From Candidatus Krumholzibacteriia bacterium (GTDB lineage: Bacteria > Krumholzibacteriota > Krumholzibacteriia > LZORAL124-64-63), in contig JAUUYW010000147.1 of the NCBI GenBank assembly GCA_030590265.1, positions 1-8,020 of the forward strand: a stretch of 8,020 bases of DNA, in the 5' to 3' direction. The translations under genes were made by a program, and so were the position numbers. Every line of letters begins with the position of its first letter. Positions within the stretch are counted from its first letter, which is position 1. The notes under the pieces were generated by a model, which was given only the letters and a program-made list of their open reading frames with translations, made no database searches and was not told the origin of the DNA. Of this stretch, positions 1 to 5,819 are shown one piece after another.

Positions 1-180
1 GCCCTGTTGCGAAAATGGCGTGCAGGAAAACTGGTCAGTGTTCGGGACAACATGGCGTTCGTGGGGGTTTTGGCCGGCCGACTGTTGCAATATGATTTCG
101 GACCTGGTTTTGCCGATCGGGTCGCAAAAACGGTGCTGTCGCCCAATGATATAGACTGGCGCCAGGAAACATTGAGTTGA
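1..180 (+). CDS. C-terminal fragment, probable asparagine-synthase-like protein
   Basis: Reading frame 1 is open from the first base to a TGA at 178-180 and gives 59 residues; the start lies outside the window. The readable tail contains R-D-N-M-A-F-V-G-V-L followed by a leucine-rich stretch and a polar end (W-R-Q-E-T-L-S). That RDNMAFVG-like segment resembles, from memory, the C-terminus of asparagine synthase (glutamine-hydrolysing)-like proteins found next to stand-alone carrier proteins and adenylating enzymes. If so, it would be an amidotransferase or amide ligase, but no catalytic motif of either domain is inside the window. The following carrier protein starts 22 bp downstream with no terminator between, so the two are probably co-transcribed. 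Coding status is well supported by the open frame and spacing; the family call is tentative. Confidence 0.6.
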   Translation, partial: ALLRKWRAGKLVSVRDNMAFVGVLAGRLLQYDFGPGFADRVAKTVLSPNDIDWRQETLS

Positions 181-202
181 ACCTAAATATGGAGATGATT
201 TC

Positions 203-454
203 ATGGAAGTGAAAAATCAAGTAAGGCAGTATATCGTAGAGAATTTTCTTTTCGGAGATGAAAGCCCCCTTGAGAGTGACAGCATGTCCCTGCTCGACGG
301 CGGTATCATTGACTCAGTGGGTGTGATGGAACTGGTGGCTTTTCTGGAGCAGGATTTTGGTCTGGATGTGGCCGATGAAGACCTCATTCCCGAGAATCTG
401 GATTCCGTGGACAACCTTTCGGCTTACATCGGTCGAGGAATTAAAACGGCATAA
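203..454 (+). CDS. stand-alone acyl/peptidyl carrier protein
   Basis: An 83-residue acidic protein of the normal length for a discrete carrier protein. The phosphopantetheine attachment motif is G-I-I-D-S-V-G-V-M-E, with the modified serine at residue 38 preceded by Asp37. Helix II follows, then a typical acidic stretch (E-Q-D-F-G near 49-53). Carrier proteins hold acyl, aminoacyl or peptidyl intermediates as thioesters on a 4'-phosphopantetheine arm in the cytoplasm. The ATG at 203 is preceded by GGAG at 191-194, 8 nt upstream. The motif D-S-V rather than the D-S-L of fatty-acid AcpP, and the location behind an asparagine-synthase-like gene rather than in a fab cluster, suggest a dedicated carrier for a specialised pathway. 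The loaded substrate cannot be told from the sequence. A terminator hairpin follows about 55 bp after the stop. Confidence 0.93.
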   Translation: MEVKNQVRQYIVENFLFGDESPLESDSMSLLDGGIIDSVGVMELVAFLEQDFGLDVADEDLIPENLDSVDNLSAYIGRGIKTA

Positions 455-507
455 ACTCAACAGTCGCCATTTCCGATCGCTTGTTAGCCATCCCGGTTCA
501 AAGTAAA

Positions 508-545
508 AAGAACGGCCGCTCCAAATGGAACGGCCGTTTTTCTTT
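508..545. terminator. bidirectional rho-independent terminator
   Basis: Arms AACGGCCG (511-518) and CGGCCGTT (531-538) pair perfectly; the stem can be extended outward to 508/541 with one G-U pair and inward by TCC/GGA after one mismatch, leaving an AAAT loop. T-rich sequence follows on the plus strand (535-547) and the mirror A-rich run (501-510) gives T's on the minus strand. It sits between convergent genes: the carrier protein ending at 454 and the aconitase-like gene ending at 560. It can therefore serve both. Confidence 0.85.
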
Positions 546-559
546 CTTCAGGAAGATCC

Positions 560-2362
560 TCAACGAGCCAGCAAACCACCCCGTTGATAGATATCCATTT
601 GCACTTTGCTGAAGGGCTGGGCCATGGCTGCGCCACTATCCCAGGTCACATCTCCCGTTTCCAGGTCCAGTTCCACCATGGTGCCGTTCTTTAAACCGGA
701 GTTCAGCAAGTCGGCCACCACCACAGGCAGGCCCGCATTGATGGCGTTGCGTTCGTAGATGGCTCCATAACTCGGCGCGATCAAGGCTTTGACACCCAGA
801 GTGCTGAAGCAGTCAACAGCTTGTTGACGACTGCTGCCACAACCAAAGTTGGGACCAGTGATGACCAGGTCACCTTCCTGCACCTTACCGGGGAAATCTT
901 CCCAGCCAGGCAAATTGCCGAAAGCGTACTGGCCCATTTCAGTCAATTCGGTCACAGCCAGATGACGATTGTGGAAAATCATATCGGTGTCGATGTTGTC
1001 TTCGTTCACCAACCAGACCCGGCCCTTGAGGACCGTGGGCTTGTTTGTCGAGGCAGGGGTTTCGGATTGCACAGCAGCGGCATTTTGCCTCACGGTTTCC
1101 ACTGATGCCGCAGCTCTTGGTGCCGGAATATCATCTTCCCGGGAAATGACTCCACTGAGGGCGCTGGCTGCAGCGGTGGCCGGGCTGGCCAGGTAAACCT
1201 CACCTTTGCCCTGCTTGCCTGCGTAATTGCGGTTGCCTGTCGATACGGTGACTTCACCAGGGCCATTCTGACCAATTTGTCCCGCAGCACAGCCGGCACA
1301 ACCGGCGTTTCCGATGAGCGCGCCCGCATCCATGAGATCCTTCACAAGACCTTCAGCAAGGGCAGCTTCCCACACCGAGCGAGTGGAGGGCACGATTTTC
1401 AGGATCACGGAATCGGCAACTTTTTTACCGCGCAGGATATCTGCGGCCATGCGCAAATCCTCAAGACGGCCGTTAGTGCAGCTGCCGATGAAAACCGAGT
1501 CAACACGACGACCGGCAACTTCGGCAACGGGAACAACATCTTCCGGATGACCGGGACGGGCAGTCATGGGCTCAAGACCATCGATATCGATTTCGACAGT
1601 GTCTTTGTATTCGGCATCGGCATCGGCAGCGATGGGTTCAAAATTGCCACTATTGCGATTGCAGAACTGCATCACTTCGTCGTTGGGTGTGAACAGGGCG
1701 GTGATGCCACCCATCTCGGTGCACATGCTGGCGATGGTGATCCGATCCGCCAAAGGCATTTCGTCAACGATGTCGCCGTAAATTTCCGCGGCACAACCCA
1801 GCAATCCTCCAGCACCGAGTTGGCCGGCCATGGCCAGAACAATGTCCTTGGCCCGAGCCAGGGGGCCAGGGGTGCCTTTCAAAATGAGTTTGATGGTGGC
1901 AGGGACCTTGAACCAGATGCTGCCGTTGGCCCAGGCCGCGGCGATGTCCTGATCGCCCATGCCCTGGCCAAAAGCTCCCACAGCGCCCATGATGTTGGCG
2001 TGGCTGTCGGTGCTGATGAAGGTGCTGCCGGGTCCCACAAGACCATCTTCGATGGCAATGTGAGTACCAATACCCTGGGTGATGTCACGCAGGCCGATGC
2101 CGTGCTCCCGGGCATATTCGCGGCAGAATTGTTGGTTCGCAGCGTAACCCTGATCGCTGCCGCCCGGGTTTGTATCAAAGGTGAAAAGGGTCTTGCCTGG
2201 GTCCGCAACCGTCAGGCCGGCCTGCTGAAGATTTTTGACGACATTGGCACCGCCAAAGTCACGAGCCACTCGTACGTCGATTTCCACATCGGCAATTTCC
2301 CCGGGTCGAACATCATGATCGGAGTGCCGGCTGATGATTTTTTCAATGATAGTCTGTCCCAT
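560..2362 (-). CDS. fused aconitase/3-isopropylmalate dehydratase-family hydro-lyase
   Basis: A 600-residue single chain combining the LeuC-like large part (about 1-407) and the LeuD-like swivel domain (about 446-600), joined by an Ala/Pro/Thr-rich linker (about 408-445). Family enzymes move water on hydroxy-di/tricarboxylic acids using a [4Fe-4S] cluster. Visible cluster ligands are Cys295 (G-S-C-T-N-G-R) and Cys355/Cys358 (G-C-A-G-C). Further family residues are His101, Asp119-Ser120-His121 (T-D-S-H), Glu193, N-R-N at 377-379, the N-I-D-T-D motif at 456-460 and G-C-G-S-S-R at 507-512. The D-H pair of classical enzymes aligns with Asp63-Thr64, and the arginine after N-R-N-x-x-G is Lys383. 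The start at 2362 is chosen over an in-frame ATG ten codons upstream because GAGGAGGA at 2368-2375 lies 5 nt before it and it matches the domain start. It is one base from the upstream stop. Candidate substrates include isopropylmalate, homoaconitate, methylcitrate-type acids or citraconate/malate; the sequence does not decide. Confidence 0.9.
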   Translation of the reverse strand: MGQTIIEKIISRHSDHDVRPGEIADVEIDVRVARDFGGANVVKNLQQAGLTVADPGKTLFTFDTNPGGSDQGYAANQQFCREYAREHGIGLRDITQGIGTHIAIEDGLVGPGSTFISTDSHANIMGAVGAFGQGMGDQDIAAAWANGSIWFKVPATIKLILKGTPGPLARAKDIVLAMAGQLGAGGLLGCAAEIYGDIVDEMPLADRITIASMCTEMGGITALFTPNDEVMQFCNRNSGNFEPIAADADAEYKDTVEIDIDGLEPMTARPGHPEDVVPVAEVAGRRVDSVFIGSCTNGRLEDLRMAADILRGKKVADSVILKIVPSTRSVWEAALAEGLVKDLMDAGALIGNAGCAGCAAGQIGQNGPGEVTVSTGNRNYAGKQGKGEVYLASPATAAASALSGVISREDDIPAPRAAASVETVRQNAAAVQSETPASTNKPTVLKGRVWLVNEDNIDTDMIFHNRHLAVTELTEMGQYAFGNLPGWEDFPGKVQEGDLVITGPNFGCGSSRQQAVDCFSTLGVKALIAPSYGAIYERNAINAGLPVVVADLLNSGLKNGTMVELDLETGDVTWDSGAAMAQPFSKVQMDIYQRGGLLAR

Positions 2363-2363
2363 G

Positions 2364-3170
2364 TCAGTCCTCCTCGTTGATAGTCGGTGCATCGAAATTG
2401 TGAGTGCGGCCTTCGGCCATAGCCTTCAGCCCATCGCCTGTTTCCAACGAAGCCCAGCACTGTTGCTGGCCTTCCCAGTCAAATGAAAGCATGGTTGTGG
2501 CATCCAGGGTTGCTGCCTGTTGCACGCCAAGTTTGGTCAGCTGCAGCACGGGTTGGGGCAGACTGCGCATGCGGGCAATCAAGTCGTCCAGTTCTTCGTC
2601 CCAGCGCTCGGGTTCGATGAGTCGATCGATGATGCCCAGGTGTTGGGCTTCGGCGGCGTTCATGGAGCGCCCGCTCCAGAGAAATTCCAGAGTGCGACTG
2701 GAGCCGATCAGACGCGGCAGGGTATGGGTCAATCCCCAACCAGGCAACAAACCACCCGCCAGATCCGGGGCGGTGAAGGTGGCCTCGCTGGTGGCCAGCC
2801 GCATGTCCGCAGCCAGGAAGAAGCCAAAGCCCATGTTGCGGATGTCACCGCGGGTGGCTGCCACCACCGGTTTGCTGGATTCGGCTATGATGGTCACAAC
2901 CCGGCGCGCAATTTCATCGTTGGCACTGAGCAGCTCAAAACCTTCGTCTCTGCCGTGGTTTTCGGCCAGGTCATTGAGGTTGTGGTGGAAGTCGAAAGAG
3001 TGGTCTCCGTCGACAATGAGCACCAGGCGCACGGCGCGATCTTCCTGAAGGCGCAGCATCAGGTCGGTGAATTCATCGCACAGGTGACCCATGTCAGGGG
3101 AACCGGGCCCGGTCAAGCTGACTCTGGCGCAACCATCAGCGATTTCTGCGTCAAAATTCTGGTATTCCAT
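2364..3170 (-). CDS. divergent enoyl-CoA hydratase/isomerase (crotonase-fold) protein
   Basis: A 268-residue protein, the usual length for a single-domain crotonase. The fold signature is clear: S-K-P-V-V-A-A-T-R-G near 99-108, A-A-D-M-R-L-A near 120-126, then A-P-D-L-A-G-G-L-L-P-G-W-G near 134-146, L-P-R-L-I-G, and A-A-E-A-Q-H-L-G-I-I-D near 172-182. Crotonases stabilise CoA-thioester enolates in an oxyanion hole. Here the usual A-G-x-D loop reads F-H-H-N (61-64), the G-G-G-x-E stretch reads N-M-G-F-G (112-116), and P-E is P-D (135-136). The two glutamates of classical hydratases are thus Gly116 and Asp136, so ordinary enoyl-CoA hydration is doubtful. The ATG at 3170 has GGAG 5 nt upstream and is preferred over an in-frame TTG at 3200. 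It is the first gene of the operon with the aconitase-like gene; its stop is one base before that gene's ATG. Confidence 0.85.
   Translation of the reverse strand: MEYQNFDAEIADGCARVSLTGPGSPDMGHLCDEFTDLMLRLQEDRAVRLVLIVDGDHSFDFHHNLNDLAENHGRDEGFELLSANDEIARRVVTIIAESSKPVVAATRGDIRNMGFGFFLAADMRLATSEATFTAPDLAGGLLPGWGLTHTLPRLIGSSRTLEFLWSGRSMNAAEAQHLGIIDRLIEPERWDEELDDLIARMRSLPQPVLQLTKLGVQQAATLDATTMLSFDWEGQQQCWASLETGDGLKAMAEGRTHNFDAPTINEED
2368..2375 (-). promoter_or_regulatory. ribosome-binding site inside the upstream gene (translational coupling)
   Basis: GAGGAGGA on the minus strand, 5 nt before the ATG at 2362. It is formed by the last Glu-Glu-Asp codons of the crotonase-like gene, so ribosomes ending the first gene reach the start of the second. 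It also fixes the start of the aconitase-like protein. Confidence 0.8.
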
Positions 3171-3206
3171 GACGACTCCGTATTCCAAGAGGACATTCAA
3201 TTTGCT

Positions 3207-3219
3207 GGCTGGGCCAGCC
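3207..3219. repeat. 13-bp perfect palindrome in the leader of the crotonase/aconitase operon
   Basis: GGCTGG-G-CCAGCC is a perfect inverted repeat with a one-base centre. It lies just downstream of the predicted minus-strand -10 box and upstream of the ribosome-binding site at 3170, where a repressor operator would sit. A one-base loop cannot form a stable RNA hairpin without opening stem pairs, so a protein-binding site is the likelier reading. Confidence 0.4.
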
Positions 3220-3234
3220 GCTTCGATTTGTAGT

Positions 3235-3262
3235 AAAATATGTCTTTTGAACTAAGAGGCAA
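3235..3262 (-). promoter_or_regulatory. possible sigma70-like promoter for the crotonase/aconitase operon
   Basis: On the minus strand, TTGCCT (3262-3257) and TATTTT (3240-3235) are 16 bp apart; each matches four of six consensus bases. Transcription would begin near 3228, giving a leader of about 60 nt before the ATG at 3170. Moderate match only. Confidence 0.35.
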
Positions 3263-3315
3263 CCTTGGTCTTCCTGCATTTCGGGTGGAAATTCGGACGG
3301 CATTCCGGGCCACAC

Positions 3316-3344
3316 TTTACAGCAGGTTCCAGACACGTTACAAT
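3316..3344 (+). promoter_or_regulatory. sigma70-like promoter for the epimerase gene
   Basis: TTTACA (3316-3321) and TACAAT (3339-3344) are separated by exactly 17 bp and each matches five of six consensus bases. The start of transcription would be near 3351, about 38 nt before the TTG start at 3389. It is the best promoter match noticed in the window. Confidence 0.6.
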
Positions 3345-3375
3345 CGATCTTCATTCAAACTCAGATCATCTTGTT

Positions 3376-3381
3376 GGAGGG
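3376..3381 (+). promoter_or_regulatory. ribosome-binding site deciding a TTG start
   Basis: GGAGGG lies 7 nt upstream of TTG at 3389. The frame stays open to TTG codons at 3371 and 3374, but those precede or overlap this site, so 3389 is the start it supports. Confidence 0.75.
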
Positions 3382-3388
3382 ATCCATT

Positions 3389-4294
3389 TTGCGTGTTTTT
3401 GTTGCTGGTGGTACTGGATTGGTGGGTCGTCACCTGATCAATCGGTTGGTTGAGCGTGGGGACCAGGTCATATGTCTGACCCGCGACCGTGCAGCAGCCC
3501 TGGAATTGCTGCCGCCGGCAGTTGAGGTTGTTGAGGGAAATCCTGTTATTCCCGGCGATTGGCAAAGTCTTCCCAGAAAGTGTGACGCGGTGATCAATCT
3601 GGCCGGCGAACCGGTCTTTGACGGGTTTTGGACCCGTGGTCGCAAACGCAAAATCAGGCGCAGCAGGTTGTCCTCAACCTTCAATTTGGTGGAGAGTGTT
3701 GAGCACTGTGACCATGCTCTGACTTTTATCAACGCCTCTGCGGTAGGGTTCTACGGTGACGGCGGCAATGGCGCTCTGTCCGAAGTCAGTCAGCCCGGTG
3801 AAGGTTTTCTGGCCCGCCTGGCCTGCGAATGGGAGCACACCGCCCAGCAGGCCGAGAGCGAGAACGTGCGCGTGGTGATGCTGCGCCTGGGGATTGTTCT
3901 GGCAGCCGATGGTGGGGCCCTGCCCAAAATGATCAAACCATTCAATTGGAGCCTGGGGGGAAAACTGGGTCATGGTCGTCAGTATTTTCCCTGGATTCAT
4001 ATCCGGGATCTGGTGGAAATTATTTTGTTCACCCTGGAAAATGAAGTCTGTGTCGGACCGGTCAACGTTTCGGTCCCGACCCCTCCAACCCAGAATGAAT
4101 TCACTCAGGCCCTGGCCAGCAGACTGGGCAAACCCGCCAGATTCCCTGTCCCCAGATTTGTTTTGCGGATGGTTATGGGGGAACGATCGGTAGCCCTGCT
4201 GCAAAGCCAGCGGGTTGTGCCTAACGTTTTAAAAATCAATGGCTTCAGATTCAAGCTTGATGATCTTGATGAAGCTTTGGAAGAGCTGATCTAG
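3389..4294 (+). CDS. TIGR01777-family (YfcH/SDR39U1-like) NAD(P)-binding epimerase
   Basis: A 301-residue extended short-chain dehydrogenase. The N-terminal Rossmann motif G-G-T-G-L-V-G is at 7-13, directly after the first strand, which supports the TTG start. Family hallmarks follow: V-I-N-L-A-G-E-P near 68-75, W-T-R-G-R-K-R-K-I with S-R-L-S-S-T, A-S-A-V-G-F-Y-G at 116-123, a W-E-H-T segment, and L-G-G-K-L-G-H-G-R-Q with W-I-H-I-R-D-L. The C-terminus has the DUF1731 pattern (P-V-P-R-F-V-L-R-M-V-M-G-E, then Q-R-V-V-P-N-V-L). Members are common single-copy cytoplasmic proteins annotated as sugar-nucleotide epimerases, but the family's true substrate is unsettled. It has its own promoter, divergent from the crotonase/aconitase operon, and looks monocistronic. 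Its TAG stop overlaps the stop of the convergent DAO gene. Confidence 0.92.
   Translation: MRVFVAGGTGLVGRHLINRLVERGDQVICLTRDRAAALELLPPAVEVVEGNPVIPGDWQSLPRKCDAVINLAGEPVFDGFWTRGRKRKIRRSRLSSTFNLVESVEHCDHALTFINASAVGFYGDGGNGALSEVSQPGEGFLARLACEWEHTAQQAESENVRVVMLRLGIVLAADGGALPKMIKPFNWSLGGKLGHGRQYFPWIHIRDLVEIILFTLENEVCVGPVNVSVPTPPTQNEFTQALASRLGKPARFPVPRFVLRMVMGERSVALLQSQRVVPNVLKINGFRFKLDDLDEALEELI
4291..4294. other. shared CTAG: overlapping stop codons of convergent genes
   Basis: The palindrome CTAG contains TAG on the plus strand (4292-4294, end of the epimerase) and TAG on the minus strand (4293-4291, end of the DAO subunit). The two genes thus overlap tail to tail by four bases, leaving no intergenic space for a terminator. 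Confidence 0.95.
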
Positions 4295-5475
4295 CCCACA
4301 ACAAACCCGTCAGCCTGGATCTCACCTTTTTCAAACCTGTCCAGGGACAAGCTGGTGATGATGTCGTCATGTTGTCCAGTAGTGATGAAACGAGCCATGC
4401 GCACACCTGTTACGGGCCCGAGCATGAACCCATGCCCACTGAACCCACAAATGTGATAATAGCCGTCGAGGCCAGGCACTGAGCCGAGGATGGGCCGATG
4501 GTCCGGAGTCACGTCGTACATGCCGGCCCATTGGCGCATCATGCGCACATTCGCGGCGCGGGGGTAATAGGCGGTCAGGGCTTTGGCAAAGCGCACCGCG
4601 AATCGGAGCTGGCTGGTGGTATCAAAGTCATCGGGGTTTTCCCAATGGGGTTCACTGGCGTCGCCAATACCGCCGACAATCTCACCACGCAGGCTTTGGC
4701 TGAAATAGATTCCATTGGAAATGGAAATCACCATGGGGTCGAGGAAAGGTTTCAAGGATTCGGAAACCATGATTTCGTGCCGCTCCTGCCGGTTGGGCAG
4801 GCTGACGCCGACCTTGGCGGCCATGGCTCGTGCCCAGGGGCCGGCGCAGTTGACCACCAGGGGTGTGGCGATGCGGCCACGATCTGTAACCACGGCCTTG
4901 ATGCGGCCGCCATCGGATTCAATTTCCGACACCGTGGTGCGGATGTGGATTTTGACTCCCTTTTTGTGACAGGCTTTGGCATAACCCCAGACCACGGCAA
5001 AGGGATAGGCTGTGCCATCCTTGGAGCAGAAGGAGGCGCCTTTCAAATTTGCTATATTCAGGTCCGGCACCAGCCGCAAACACTCTTGGGGTTGCAGAAA
5101 TTCGGTGGGGACATCGCATTGGTTTTGCAATTCCACTGCTTGTCGCAAAGCGGGCAAATCGGCTTCATTCTCGGTGACCATGAGGTAGCCACCCTGGCGG
5201 AAGAAAACCTGATAACCCAGATCCGCGCTCATCTCCTCGTACATGCGCACGCTTTCCTGAGCCAGGCGAATGTTCTCTTTGGTTGTCCATTGCTGGCGGA
5301 TGCCGCCACCGCAACGACCGGTGGACCCGCTGCCGATGTAGTTCTTCTCCAACACAACGATGTTCTTCATTCCCAGCTTGGCCAGCTCGCGGGCGGTGGT
5401 CAGACCGTTGATGCCGCCACCGATGATCACGGCATCGGCGCTTACGGGAACCTGTCCTTCGGACAACGGAATCAT
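4291..5475 (-). CDS. DAO-family FAD-dependent oxidoreductase, catalytic (beta) subunit
   Basis: A 394-residue flavoprotein related to sarcosine oxidase beta, HcnC and the beta subunit of dye-linked proline dehydrogenases. The FAD Rossmann motif G-G-G-I-N-G is at 19-24, with the ribose-binding Glu43 ending the second strand, then G-S-G-S-T-G-R-C-G-G-G-I-R-Q-Q. The end of the FAD domain shows the typical G-F-S-G-H-G-F-M-L-G-P (near 353-363). Such subunits oxidise secondary amines or amino acids (sarcosine, proline, hydroxyproline, opines, glycine) to imines in the cytoplasm or at the membrane face. No signal peptide is visible. Its ATG overlaps the stop of the small [2Fe-2S] gene by ATGA, with AAGGA 7 nt upstream (5482-5486), so the two are coupled. 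It is the last gene of the operon and its stop overlaps the convergent epimerase stop. Substrate is not determinable here. Confidence 0.93.
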   Translation of the reverse strand: MIPLSEGQVPVSADAVIIGGGINGLTTARELAKLGMKNIVVLEKNYIGSGSTGRCGGGIRQQWTTKENIRLAQESVRMYEEMSADLGYQVFFRQGGYLMVTENEADLPALRQAVELQNQCDVPTEFLQPQECLRLVPDLNIANLKGASFCSKDGTAYPFAVVWGYAKACHKKGVKIHIRTTVSEIESDGGRIKAVVTDRGRIATPLVVNCAGPWARAMAAKVGVSLPNRQERHEIMVSESLKPFLDPMVISISNGIYFSQSLRGEIVGGIGDASEPHWENPDDFDTTSQLRFAVRFAKALTAYYPRAANVRMMRQWAGMYDVTPDHRPILGSVPGLDGYYHICGFSGHGFMLGPVTGVRMARFITTGQHDDIITSLSLDRFEKGEIQADGFVVG

Positions 5476-5819
5476 GACTCGTCCTTTTCAGTGCCAGGTG
5501 AGTTTGTCGGAGTGTTTGCAGGTGTGTTGGCTGTTTCACTTGGTGTGGGCACATCCAGGCTGGCCAGTTGGGCAAAGGTCATGGGTTCAGCTGGTGGCCG
5601 GATGTTGGTCAACCGCACCTTGTCGGGCTGAATGCCACGCAGGTCAGCCAATTCAAAAGCCGACTCGCTGAGGCAACCTTTTCCCTGACAAAACCCGGTG
5701 CCGACGCCGGTGTAACGCTTCAGGCTTTCCATCTCGGTGAAACCTTCGCGGTAAGCCTGCCTGAATTCATCCAGGGTGACATCTTCACAGCGGCAAAGGA
5801 AAATTGGGGAATGGCTCAT
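5472..5819 (-). CDS. BFD-like [2Fe-2S] protein, small (gamma) subunit
   Basis: A 115-residue protein with the bacterioferritin-associated-ferredoxin-type cluster motif: Cys9-x-Cys11 and Cys44-x4-Cys49 (F-L-C-R-C-E-D-V-T ... G-F-C-Q-G-K-G-C). The L-K-R-Y-T-G-x-G-T-G-F-C-Q-G stretch is typical of the domain attached to, or encoded beside, HcnB, SoxA and proline dehydrogenase alpha subunits, where it passes electrons between flavin centres. In many relatives this domain is fused to the C-terminus of the alpha subunit; here it is a separate chain. The last 25 or so residues are a low-complexity Thr/Pro/Asn/Ser-rich tail without predicted fold. The ATG overlaps the alpha stop (ATGA), preceded by AGAAGG, and its own stop overlaps the DAO start (ATGA). 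It therefore lies in a coupled three-gene operon. Confidence 0.92.
   Translation of the reverse strand: MSHSPIFLCRCEDVTLDEFRQAYREGFTEMESLKRYTGVGTGFCQGKGCLSESAFELADLRGIQPDKVRLTNIRPPAEPMTFAQLASLDVPTPSETANTPANTPTNSPGTEKDES

Noticed and set aside
1277..2380. 367-codon open frame on the plus strand opposite the aconitase-like gene
   Set aside because: It lies fully antisense to a gene with clear family motifs. Its translation shows no known motif, and long antisense frames are common opposite GC-rich coding DNA.
2404..3233. 214- and 237-codon plus-strand frames opposite the crotonase-like gene
   Set aside because: Two overlapping antisense frames over one real gene; neither has a credible ribosome-binding site and product.
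3371..3388. Upstream TTG starts for the epimerase
   Set aside because: They lie at or before the GGAGGG ribosome-binding site, which would then be inside the coding region; the Rossmann strand begins directly at the TTG at 3389.
4498..5631. 377-codon open frame on the plus strand opposite the DAO subunit
   Set aside because: Antisense shadow: Gly/His-rich translation with no motif, spanning the boundary of two well-supported minus-strand genes.
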